Source of the DNA: Bacteroidia bacterium
GTDB lineage: Bacteria; Bacteroidota; Bacteroidia; Bacteroidales; Azobacteroidaceae
DNA: 64,000 bases
Direction: 5' to 3'
Assembly (NCBI GenBank): GCA_025996865.1
Contig: BNTV01000001.1
Span: forward strand, 62,001-126,000
In this document: positions 24,860 through 32,299 of the stretch, piece after piece
Layout: every line of letters begins with the position of its first letter
How positions within the stretch are numbered: position 1 is the first letter of the stretch
Notes under the pieces: model-generated
What the model was told of the DNA's origin: nothing
The model's database searches: none
What the model saw: the letters and a program-made list of their open reading frames with translations, nothing else
Position numbers and translations under genes: made by a program

Positions 24860-25873
24860 ATGGAAACAGTAAAAATAAAACGAAAAGAACCGATAAATCC
24901 GCTTTTGGCGCGGATTGTAGTGTGGACGGCATTGGCTGTTATCATTGCAGACATGGTTTATGCCAACATCAACGGCATCCATTCCATGAATCGCGAAGCC
25001 TTGTGCATTGTTTACAAGACTTTACCGCGCTGGCTCTTCCTTTGCTGGGAAAATTTTATCGAAACCTCGTTCATTGTGCTGATTGGTATTTTCACCGGAA
25101 CGATTGTTGAGAACTATAGCCGCAAGCTGAAACGTTTTTTCCCTAAAAACCAGCTGTTAGCGTTTTTGTACGGCGCAATTCTACCTGTCTGCTCGTGCGG
25201 TGCGATTCCGTTGATAGAAGTAATGAAACAAAGATGTTCGTTGCGAACGGTTATCACATTTATCATTGCTGCGCCACTGTTAAATCCGTTTATCGTCATC
25301 ATGTCATTTAGCTTATTAGGGGTGCAATATGCTATTATACGGGTAGTTGCATCATTTGTCTTGGCAATGGGTGCAGGTATAATGGTTGAATGGATTAGCA
25401 AAAAGTTTTTTAAGGAAGAATATGGCAAATACGAATCATGTAATCCGTCGGGGGGGTGTACTGCGTTTACACAGGATATTTTTGTGAAAACCATGTTGTT
25501 GATGAAACAAATCATGCCGTATATTCTTGTTGGCGGTTTAATCACTTTATCGTTAGAACTGTTTAATCCAAAACAAATTCTTTATTTTTTCAATTTCAGC
25601 AACCAATGGTTATCCATGCTGATTATGTTAGTAGTCGGGATTCCTATCTTTGTTTGCAATGGCGCTGATATGTTAATAATGAAACCTTTGTTGGAATTTA
25701 CCGACCTTACAGTTGGGTCTTCTATGGTTTTTTCGTTGACATCTTCTTCTGTATGTATATCATCTATTGTGATTACGGCTAAGTTTCTTGGCAAGAAAAT
25801 GACTACTTTACTCGTTGTATGTATGGGGGTAATCATTTTTGCAATAGGTGCAATCATTAATTTATTATTCTAA
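24860..25873 (+). CDS. ArsP/DUF318-type permease
   Basis: 337 aa with about eight to nine TM helices. ILPVCSCGAIPLIE (Cys 111 and 113) and APLLNPFIVIMSF match the CSCG/P-L-x-N-P signature of the PF03773 permease family, members of which include ArsP organoarsenical and SO_0444-type Cu/Zn exporters. A cytoplasmic or periplasmic loop contains SCNPSGGCTAF, a possible extra metal or thiol site. The family substrate cannot be decided from sequence. Last gene of the operon. Confidence 0.8.
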   Translation: METVKIKRKEPINPLLARIVVWTALAVIIADMVYANINGIHSMNREALCIVYKTLPRWLFLCWENFIETSFIVLIGIFTGTIVENYSRKLKRFFPKNQLLAFLYGAILPVCSCGAIPLIEVMKQRCSLRTVITFIIAAPLLNPFIVIMSFSLLGVQYAIIRVVASFVLAMGAGIMVEWISKKFFKEEYGKYESCNPSGGCTAFTQDIFVKTMLLMKQIMPYILVGGLITLSLELFNPKQILYFFNFSNQWLSMLIMLVVGIPIFVCNGADMLIMKPLLEFTDLTVGSSMVFSLTSSSVCISSIVITAKFLGKKMTTLLVVCMGVIIFAIGAIINLLF

Positions 25874-26138
25874 GAATATATGGGTGCAGACGATCTATCT
25901 AAAAGCAGCGGGAAATTACAGAGTAAACACAGTGGCTCCCAGCCCAATTGCTACCGACTTTGTAAGAGGAATTATCAGGGATAATGCCGGATATAATGCA
26001 AATATCAAAGCATTTACCGCATTTGGTCGGGTTGGAGAACCGGATGACATAGGAGGGGTTGTTGCCTTTTTATGCACTGATGATGCTCGTTGGATTACAG
26101 CACAACGGATTGAAGTTTCAGGAGGTATGGGTTTATAA
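25874..26138 (+). pseudogene. remnant of a short-chain dehydrogenase/reductase
   Basis: After the permease stop an open frame reads RVNTVAPSPIATDF, then FGRVGEPDDIGGVVAFL and ITAQRIEVSGGMGL, the typical C-terminal third of an SDR. The Rossmann N-terminus, including the Gly-rich and Tyr-x3-Lys motifs, is missing. The fragment begins right at the end of the permease gene, marking the right border of the cargo block. Confidence 0.75.
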
Positions 26139-26151
26139 GTTAAATAACTTT

Positions 26152-26179
26152 TGATTCTGAATCTAAATATAAAGAATCA
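26152..26179. promoter_or_regulatory. 7-bp inverted repeat before rteC
   Basis: TGATTCT (26152-26158) and AGAATCA (26173-26179) are exact complements 21 bp before the rteC start, a possible operator. Confidence 0.35.
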
Positions 26180-26199
26180 TAACTTAAAATAAATACACG

Positions 26200-27078
26200 A
26201 TGATAAATTTTGTCGAAAAACTACAGAAGGATATCAGACAAAAGATACAACAGATCGAAGCCGAGGATAAGAATGTTCTGAAAAAATCTCTCGATGCCTC
26301 TCACGTCTTGGGAAATGCTTTTGACCGGTTAAAGGAATTTATCATAGCATATAAGTTTCAGGATGAGGACGAGGAGATATTATTTTTCAAAGAGGTAAAA
26401 CCTAAAATATTCTGCCACCTGATCTATTACCGAAAAATATATAATACCGAAATGCACCGTCCGGTTGGCAGCGTGGAGGCGCAAAAGGAGTACCTAAAAA
26501 AGAAACTGGACGTTATTCAAGATTTTAACGACAAGATACTGGATTTTTACCGTTATTACCGTTCCGGCGCAACGTATCTCGATGCCGCTTATTTCGTTCG
26601 CGGCCAGCCTGACACGGAGCAATATCTCGAAACGTTCTATTACGAACGCGATCCGCAGTTTTCGACCAATGCGGATTTCAAGGTTGCTAAGGTCATGGCA
26701 AACGATATGTTGCAGGCATATCTTCTTTCGGAACTGGAAGCACTGGATAATTATATGCAGAAACCCAGCAATACATCTTTCCCCAAAGTGAAGTTAACCT
26801 GGACTGGAAGTAAAACCGATCTCATCGAAATGATCTACGCATTAGATACAGAAGGGTGTTTCAACAACGGTAAAATACCCTTGATACAAATCGCCGCCTA
26901 TTTCGAGAGTATATTCAATATTGATCTGGGTAATAATATTGCCCGGAATTTCTATGATATGCGAATTCGCAATCAACCTACGCCTTTCCTTGATCGCTTG
27001 CAGGAAGAGATACGTAAGCGGATGGAGAATACCAAGCCGGGAGGGAAAGACAAAGATAAAGACAATGATAATAAATGA
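26200..27078 (+). CDS. rteC: RteC-domain regulator, copy 1
   Basis: 292 aa, soluble. The body (FYRYYRSGATYLDAAYFVRG, then FYYERDPQFSTNADFKVAK and IQIAAYFESIF) is the RteC domain; in CTnDOT RteC activates the excision genes after tetracycline induction through RteA and RteB. No rteA or rteB is nearby. The charged tail (GGKDKDKDNDNK) is repeated in copy 2. It is followed 27 bp later by a lipoprotein gene, as in copy 2. Confidence 0.88.
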   Translation: MINFVEKLQKDIRQKIQQIEAEDKNVLKKSLDASHVLGNAFDRLKEFIIAYKFQDEDEEILFFKEVKPKIFCHLIYYRKIYNTEMHRPVGSVEAQKEYLKKKLDVIQDFNDKILDFYRYYRSGATYLDAAYFVRGQPDTEQYLETFYYERDPQFSTNADFKVAKVMANDMLQAYLLSELEALDNYMQKPSNTSFPKVKLTWTGSKTDLIEMIYALDTEGCFNNGKIPLIQIAAYFESIFNIDLGNNIARNFYDMRIRNQPTPFLDRLQEEIRKRMENTKPGGKDKDKDNDNK

Positions 27079-27105
27079 TGATAACTAACTTAAAAACATA
27101 GAGAT

Positions 27106-27654
27106 ATGAGAAATATTTTATTATTACTATTATTCACATTGTTGTTCTCTTGCGGAGGTACGACAAATAATTACGAAAAACTGATTGCTGATGTTGTACA
27201 AACAGATGGAGGTGTAAAAATCGACCTTAATTTTAAGGTAAACGAATTGAAGGAAATCAGACAGATAAGCGTTGCTGACAGTATCAAAATTATTACTGAT
27301 AATTTTAATACAGAGAAGGAGAAGCAAATGGCATCGCTTGAAAAAACGCTCAGTGTATTTACTGAAAGCATTGAAAAAGCAAAAGCTGCCAACAGACTTT
27401 CCAAAGTAATGATAGACTCTTATCAATCCAGCATCGACAAAACAAACCAACGGATTGATGCGCTTAGAAAAAGTGTACCGAACGAACTTCCAAAATATGA
27501 AAATAGGGATGCAAACGAAATATTGACAGTAGTAGTCCGCTGTACTTATACAATCGACGAACCACTAACCAAGAAAAGGGCAACCGAAACATTCGATTTT
27601 TTCCTTTCACCGGATGCGACAAAGTTCTATTCTAAAAAAAGAATGAAAGAATAG
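27106..27654 (+). CDS. small lipoprotein with helical domain, copy 1
   Basis: 182 aa. MRNILLLLLFTLLFSCGG gives a lipoprotein signal (Cys 16). A mostly helical region follows, including a coiled coil at about 75-125. A near-identical gene follows the second rteC copy at 60982, so the pair forms a cassette. Role unknown. Confidence 0.7.
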   Translation: MRNILLLLLFTLLFSCGGTTNNYEKLIADVVQTDGGVKIDLNFKVNELKEIRQISVADSIKIITDNFNTEKEKQMASLEKTLSVFTESIEKAKAANRLSKVMIDSYQSSIDKTNQRIDALRKSVPNELPKYENRDANEILTVVVRCTYTIDEPLTKKRATETFDFFLSPDATKFYSKKRMKE

Positions 27655-27676
27655 ATTATATCTAATTTACTACTTC

Positions 27677-27716
27677 GTCCGTATTTTGCTTTATATGGCA
27701 AATACGGACTTTTTTA
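27677..27716 (+). terminator. Rho-independent terminator after rteC cassette 1
   Basis: GTCCGTATTTTGC (27677-27689) pairs with GCAAATACGGAC (27698-27709) with one bulged base and is followed by seven T bases. Confidence 0.8.
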
Positions 27717-27760
27717 TTGTTTTAACCTTTAGTTTAGTCATAATATACCTATGGTTGTAC

Positions 27761-27791
27761 TTTGCCGATTGTCAGTAATTAGCTACCTTTG
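27761..27791 (+). promoter_or_regulatory. complete Bacteroidetes promoter for the AbiJ-like gene
   Basis: TTTG (27761-27764), 19 bp, then TACCTTTG (27784-27791): exact consensus with ideal spacing, 36 bp before the ATG at 27828. The gene is therefore probably expressed from its own constitutive promoter, separated from rteC by a terminator. Confidence 0.8.
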
Positions 27792-27827
27792 CACATCAAT
27801 TAATTTGTTATATTTATCTAAGAAACA

Positions 27828-29117
27828 ATGCGTAACATAACTGAAATAACAAGGCGTGATATTTTTGACCTATTTCAAAATGGTTATGTTGAATATAGCT
27901 GGCTCACGGAAGAGCAGCATATTTCTTATCCTTATCATGGACGTTTATCCGAAATAGATTTTCTAAAGAAACTGTATGCGTTGGATAAAATGCCAAATTA
28001 TGATGAAAGATATGAAAACGCAGAAGGGGATATCTGGCAACATACTATCAATAATGATGATTGGGAGTCCGGCTGGGTATTTACCGACGATAGGTTTGGG
28101 CTGTTGAATGGCAATGATGGCGTACTATTGGATTTTTTATGTGCTGTATTTCATCCCGAAAACAGATATGAAGCAGGATATTGGCAGGCCTATCTTGGAA
28201 AAATAAACGCGATCCTTCGTGCGGATAGATACGAATTGTATGAAAGCGACAAAATTTCCCAACGCTCGGTCTATTCATGGAGAAAGATAAGTCAGGAAGA
28301 ATCGGTAAGTGGGAGGTTCATTCCTTTTTCTGTTAGGAATAAAAAAGCCATTGATTCCAAAAATATTAACTTACCGACTATATCAAAAAAGATAAGATCA
28401 GAGATTATACAGTTATTCAACAGGTTTGATGAAGACCTTTATGAAACAACCGAAACGGGCTTGAATTATACCATAAGGGCTAAAGACGTTGCTTTTAGAG
28501 ATATTGGACAACACTACATTCCTCATGCGTTCGACAATAGTGGCAAATACTCCAATACAGATAATCTCGACTATTTCATCTTGAATAACTATCCATATTG
28601 TGTGTTTGACGCAATAGAGTTATTTCCACGACAAAGTAACGATTCTTTCGCTGATGAAATAAATCTCCTACTCAAAAATAAAGGCATCATATACAAGCTC
28701 GCCGGAGGCAAAATGGAACTGACCGAAATGAGCCTTAAAAGTAGAGAAGTTATTACAGAACCGGGACTCAAGGAGTTGGTCGAACAAGCAACAACTCTGT
28801 ATAATAACAAATCCATATCGGACAAACAGCTTGCCGTTGAGAAAATATGGGATGCGTTAGAACGATTAAAGACTTATTATTCAGACTTGGACAAAAAGAA
28901 GTCATCGGAGAAGATAGTCGATGATATGTCTAATCAGAACGACAACTATAAGGAGTTGTTTAATGATGAATTTCTGAAACTGACAAAAATCGGGAATGAC
29001 TTTCGTATCAGGCATCATGAAACAAATAAGATAGACATAATCGACAATAACTATTACGATTATTTCTTCCACCGCTGCTATGCCTTGATAGACTTAGCCC
29101 TTAAATACTTGAAATAA
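27828..29117 (+). CDS. AbiJ-like abortive-infection protein with C-terminal HEPN-type domain
   Basis: 429 aa. The N-terminal pattern ITRRDIFDLF, YPYHGRLSEIDFLKKLY, AEGDIWQHTINNDDWE and WVFTDDRFGLLNG is that of an AbiJ N-terminal domain. The C-terminus (FRIRHHETNK, then YYDYFFHRCYALIDLALKYL) fits the helical HEPN-type domain of AbiJ proteins, with Arg/His residues that could form an RNase site. Predicted role: phage-triggered RNase/toxin. It lies alone between terminator, own promoter and the coupling-protein promoter, as defence cargo often does. Confidence 0.65.
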   Translation: MRNITEITRRDIFDLFQNGYVEYSWLTEEQHISYPYHGRLSEIDFLKKLYALDKMPNYDERYENAEGDIWQHTINNDDWESGWVFTDDRFGLLNGNDGVLLDFLCAVFHPENRYEAGYWQAYLGKINAILRADRYELYESDKISQRSVYSWRKISQEESVSGRFIPFSVRNKKAIDSKNINLPTISKKIRSEIIQLFNRFDEDLYETTETGLNYTIRAKDVAFRDIGQHYIPHAFDNSGKYSNTDNLDYFILNNYPYCVFDAIELFPRQSNDSFADEINLLLKNKGIIYKLAGGKMELTEMSLKSREVITEPGLKELVEQATTLYNNKSISDKQLAVEKIWDALERLKTYYSDLDKKKSSEKIVDDMSNQNDNYKELFNDEFLKLTKIGNDFRIRHHETNKIDIIDNNYYDYFFHRCYALIDLALKYLK

Positions 29118-29151
29118 TATTTGGTTAGCATAACGTCTGTCAGTATCATAA

Positions 29152-29233
29152 TGCCAAAAGTCGCCACATTAATACCTAAAGCTACTACATCACTAAACAT
29201 CAATCAATTATACCTTATTGCATCTTAATTTCG
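29152..29233 (+). promoter_or_regulatory. regulated promoter of the coupling-protein gene
   Basis: TGCCAAAAGTCGCCA (29152-29166) lies exactly 74 bp before TAATTTCG (29226-29233), a variant -7 element 28 bp before the ATG. The same 15-mer (one substitution) is found 74 bp before the same -7 variant at 36502. A degenerate second copy, ACCTAAAGCTACT, begins 21 bp after the first. Confidence 0.6.
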
Positions 29234-29261
29234 CTTTTCAAATCCATAAAAGCGAAATATT

Positions 29262-31271
29262 ATGCAACAAGAAGATGATCTCCGGGGATTGGCAAAAGTC
29301 ATGGACTTTATGCGTGCCCTCAGTATTTTATTCGTAGTAATCAACATCTATTGGTTTTGTTACCAGCAGATGATAAATTGGGGTATCAACATCGGTGTAG
29401 TCGATAAGATACTCGTTAATTTTGACCGAACGGCGGGTTTATTCCATAATATCCTTTGGACTAAACTATTTTCGGTAGTATTCCTCGCCCTTTCCTGTCT
29501 GGGAACAAAGGGGGTTAAGGAAGAAAAAATCACATGGAACAAAATCATTGTGTTCCTGTCAGCCGGATTCGTGCTATTCTTTTTTAACTGGTGGCTGTTA
29601 GCCTTACCCTTGCCGCTGGAAGCAAATGCAGGCTTTTATATCCTAACAATGTCTGTAGGATACATTTTTCTATTAATGGGTGGAACATGGATGTCGCGCC
29701 TGCTCAAAAACAATATGATGGACGACGTGTTCAATGTCGAGAACGAATCCTTTCAGCAGGAAACTAAGCTAATGGAAAACGAGTATTCTGTAAACCTGCC
29801 CACACGTTTTTATTACCGTAAGAAATGGAATAACGGATGGATTAATGTGGTAAATCCGTTCAGGGCTTCCATTGTGTTGGGTACACCCGGATCGGGCAAG
29901 AGTTACGCCGTTGTTAATCAGTACATAAAACAGCAAATTGAAAAGGGCTATTCACTTTACTGTTATGATTTCAAGTACCCCGATCTCTCAACCATAGCCT
30001 ATAACCACCTGCTTAATAATCAAGGTGGTTATAAGAAAGTACCTACTTTCTATGTGATTAACTTTGACGATCCCTCACGTTCGCACCGTTGTAATCCGCT
30101 TAATCCAGCATTCATGAATGACATAGCCGATGCTTACGAATCAGCCTATACGATAATGCTGAATTTGAACCGCACTTGGGTGACCAAGCAGGGTGACTTC
30201 TTTGTGGAATCGCCTATTGTGCTGTTTGCCGCTATTATCTGGTATTTAAGGATTTACAAAGACGGTATTTATTGTACATTTCCGCACGCTATTGAATTTT
30301 TGAACAAACGATACGAAGATATTTTCCCTATTCTGACCTCTTATCCTGAATTGGAAAATTATCTATCCCCCTTTATGGATGCCTGGCTCGGTGGCGCTGC
30401 TGAGCAGTTGCAGGGGCAGATCTCATCGGCTAAAATCCCACTTTCGCGTATGATTTCCCCGCAACTTTATTGGGTAATGAGTGGTGACGAATTTTCGCTG
30501 GATATAAACAACCCGGATGAACCTAAGATACTCTGCGTAGGCAACAACCCCGATAGACAGAATATTTACGGGGCGGCACTCGGCCTTTACAATAGCCGTA
30601 TTGTGAAATTAATCAACAAGAAGGGGCAACTGAAAAGCAGCGTGGTAATTGACGAATTGCCGACGATTTACTTCAAAGGTTTGGATAACCTGATAGCAAC
30701 TGCCCGTTCCAATAAAGTAGCCGTATTGCTCGGCTTTCAGGACTTCTCGCAGCTAAAGCGCGATTATGGGGATAAAGAGGCAGCCGTTGTGATGAACACC
30801 GTCGGTAATATTTTCAGCGGCCAGGTAGTAGGCGACACGGCTAAAAATCTTTCAGAGCGTTTCGGGAAAGTATTGCAGAAACGCCAGTCTATGACTATCA
30901 ACCGTAACGACAAATCCACATCTATATCCACGCAACTCGACAGCCTAATCCCCGCCAGCAAGATAGCCAATCTGACACAAGGTATGTTCGTGGGCGCTAT
31001 CGCAGATAATTTCGACGAGCGGATAGAACAAAAGATTTTCCATGCTGAAATTGTGGTGGACAACGAACGGGTAAAACGAGAAACTGCCAAATATCAACAG
31101 ATACCTGTTATCACCAACTTTGTCGATGAGGACGGAGTGGACAGAATGAAGGAAATGATTAAGGAGAATTATGACCGTATAAAAGCAGAAATCCGCCAAA
31201 TTGTAGATGACGAACTGGAACGGATAAAGAACGATCCAATACTGTGTAAACTCTTACCGGATCAGGAGTAA
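29262..31271 (+). CDS. mobC: type IV coupling protein (TraG/VirD4-like, MobC)
   Basis: 669 aa. Several N-terminal TM helices (about 14-35, 53-75, 88-112, 122-140), then Walker A GTPGSGKS (about residue 209) and a VVIDELPTIYF Walker B (about 460), as in VirD4/TraG coupling proteins of Bacteroidetes elements. The relaxase-DNA complex docks here to enter the channel. It normally follows mobB directly. The gene stands under its own regulated promoter. Confidence 0.92.
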   Translation: MQQEDDLRGLAKVMDFMRALSILFVVINIYWFCYQQMINWGINIGVVDKILVNFDRTAGLFHNILWTKLFSVVFLALSCLGTKGVKEEKITWNKIIVFLSAGFVLFFFNWWLLALPLPLEANAGFYILTMSVGYIFLLMGGTWMSRLLKNNMMDDVFNVENESFQQETKLMENEYSVNLPTRFYYRKKWNNGWINVVNPFRASIVLGTPGSGKSYAVVNQYIKQQIEKGYSLYCYDFKYPDLSTIAYNHLLNNQGGYKKVPTFYVINFDDPSRSHRCNPLNPAFMNDIADAYESAYTIMLNLNRTWVTKQGDFFVESPIVLFAAIIWYLRIYKDGIYCTFPHAIEFLNKRYEDIFPILTSYPELENYLSPFMDAWLGGAAEQLQGQISSAKIPLSRMISPQLYWVMSGDEFSLDINNPDEPKILCVGNNPDRQNIYGAALGLYNSRIVKLINKKGQLKSSVVIDELPTIYFKGLDNLIATARSNKVAVLLGFQDFSQLKRDYGDKEAAVVMNTVGNIFSGQVVGDTAKNLSERFGKVLQKRQSMTINRNDKSTSISTQLDSLIPASKIANLTQGMFVGAIADNFDERIEQKIFHAEIVVDNERVKRETAKYQQIPVITNFVDEDGVDRMKEMIKENYDRIKAEIRQIVDDELERIKNDPILCKLLPDQE

Positions 31272-31277
31272 AAACCA

Positions 31278-31316
31278 CAAACAAAATAACCACTTCCAAG
31301 GTGGCTATTTTGTTTG
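31278..31316. terminator. terminator-like hairpin between convergent genes
   Basis: CAAACAAAATAACCAC (31278-31293) pairs with GGTGGCTATTTTGTTTG (31300-31316), one mismatch, with a 6-nt loop. Its A/T-rich outer stem ends in T-rich sequence in both directions, as suits the convergent coupling-protein and two-TM genes. Confidence 0.7.
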
Positions 31317-31355
31317 ATTACCATACGCTAAACCGCTTATTATAGGCAGGTTCCT

Positions 31356-32114
31356 CTATTTTATTATGGACTCAATCATTTTTGTAATAGTATTTCCTCT
31401 TGCATTTTCGTCTGTTATAGCTTCCACAAGCCTAAAAGAAACAAGTATATTTTGAACTCTTAAAAGGCTATCGTGATATTCTTTCAGTTGTCGGATTGTT
31501 TTGTTATAAAGAAAAAATAGAACACAAGAAATAAATTCAATAATAATCCCAGCACCGCTGATGAGATATGAACTTATCATATCTGAAAAACAATAACTTG
31601 CAATTAATCCACTGCAAATAAGAATAAATCCTAAGATAATTAATATCAATGTTATATGAAAACTTTTAGCTGTATGAGACTTGACAAGAACGTAATAATC
31701 GGAAAGATTTTCGAGATTCATTTTAAGAAGACTATTATAATATTCATCGTCAACTGATTTTGAGATAGGGAAACCTAAGTGAATTTTCTTTATTGACTCA
31801 TACTTGTCTATTTCCAGTTTTGATTTATAAGTATCTTGACAAACTAATGCAATAATGAATAAAAGTAGTATGATTATGCATATTATTAAAAACCAAAGAG
31901 GTAAAACAAAAACTTCAAATATGTGAAGAAGAATGAATATACTAAATATGCCAATAATAGTAAGGCACATTCTAATACTTGCTTTGTCCGTTTGGAACTT
32001 CTTTTTTGCCTGAGATAGTAAATTTTCTATTTCAGATAACCGATTTTTAAAATCTTCATTTAGTAATTCCTCTTCTGTGGAATTCTCTGCTTTTTTCAAT
32101 TGTTCTGTCTCCAT
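31356..32114 (-). CDS. two-TM protein of TRADD-N-associated type
   Basis: 252 aa. Acidic head, coiled coil (about 18-45), a TM pair (about 47-90), a cytoplasmic segment (95-140) and a second TM pair (about 150-205) followed by FLYNKTIRQLKEYHDSLLRVQ. The block from SHTAKSFHITLILIILGF to this helix resembles the two-TM domain found with TRADD-N in bacterial conflict systems (CyanoTRADD-associated family). It is next to and in the same direction as the SIR2 gene, and visibly AT-rich like it. A membrane effector or anchor is inferred. Confidence 0.6.
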   Translation of the reverse strand: METEQLKKAENSTEEELLNEDFKNRLSEIENLLSQAKKKFQTDKASIRMCLTIIGIFSIFILLHIFEVFVLPLWFLIICIIILLLFIIALVCQDTYKSKLEIDKYESIKKIHLGFPISKSVDDEYYNSLLKMNLENLSDYYVLVKSHTAKSFHITLILIILGFILICSGLIASYCFSDMISSYLISGAGIIIEFISCVLFFLYNKTIRQLKEYHDSLLRVQNILVSFRLVEAITDENARGNTITKMIESIIK

Positions 32115-32150
32115 ATATGCTTTAAATTTTAGAATTCACTTAACTTGTCT

Positions 32151-32274
32151 ATAACGTGTTGGCGGCTTGGCGCAGTGGCGGGTTCACTGAGGCTCGCGCG
32201 GGAACGAAACTTCCGAAATCGCACTGCCGTTTGAGCGGACTACACTCGCCATTGTGCCAAACCGCTCGTTACAG
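32151..32274. repeat. long imperfect palindrome between the two-TM and SIR2 genes
   Basis: TAACG...GCGGCTTGGCGCAGTGGCG (32152-32180) matches the complement of CGCCATTGTGCCAAACCGC...CGTTA (32247-32271) with three transitions in 19 bp. The 124-bp unit looks like the GC-rich intergenic palindromes common in Bacteroidetes genomes, either a MITE-like element or a transcript-end structure. It is much richer in G and C than its surroundings. Confidence 0.55.
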
Positions 32275-32299
32275 GCAGGTCTTTTTTTAGTCGTTCGTC

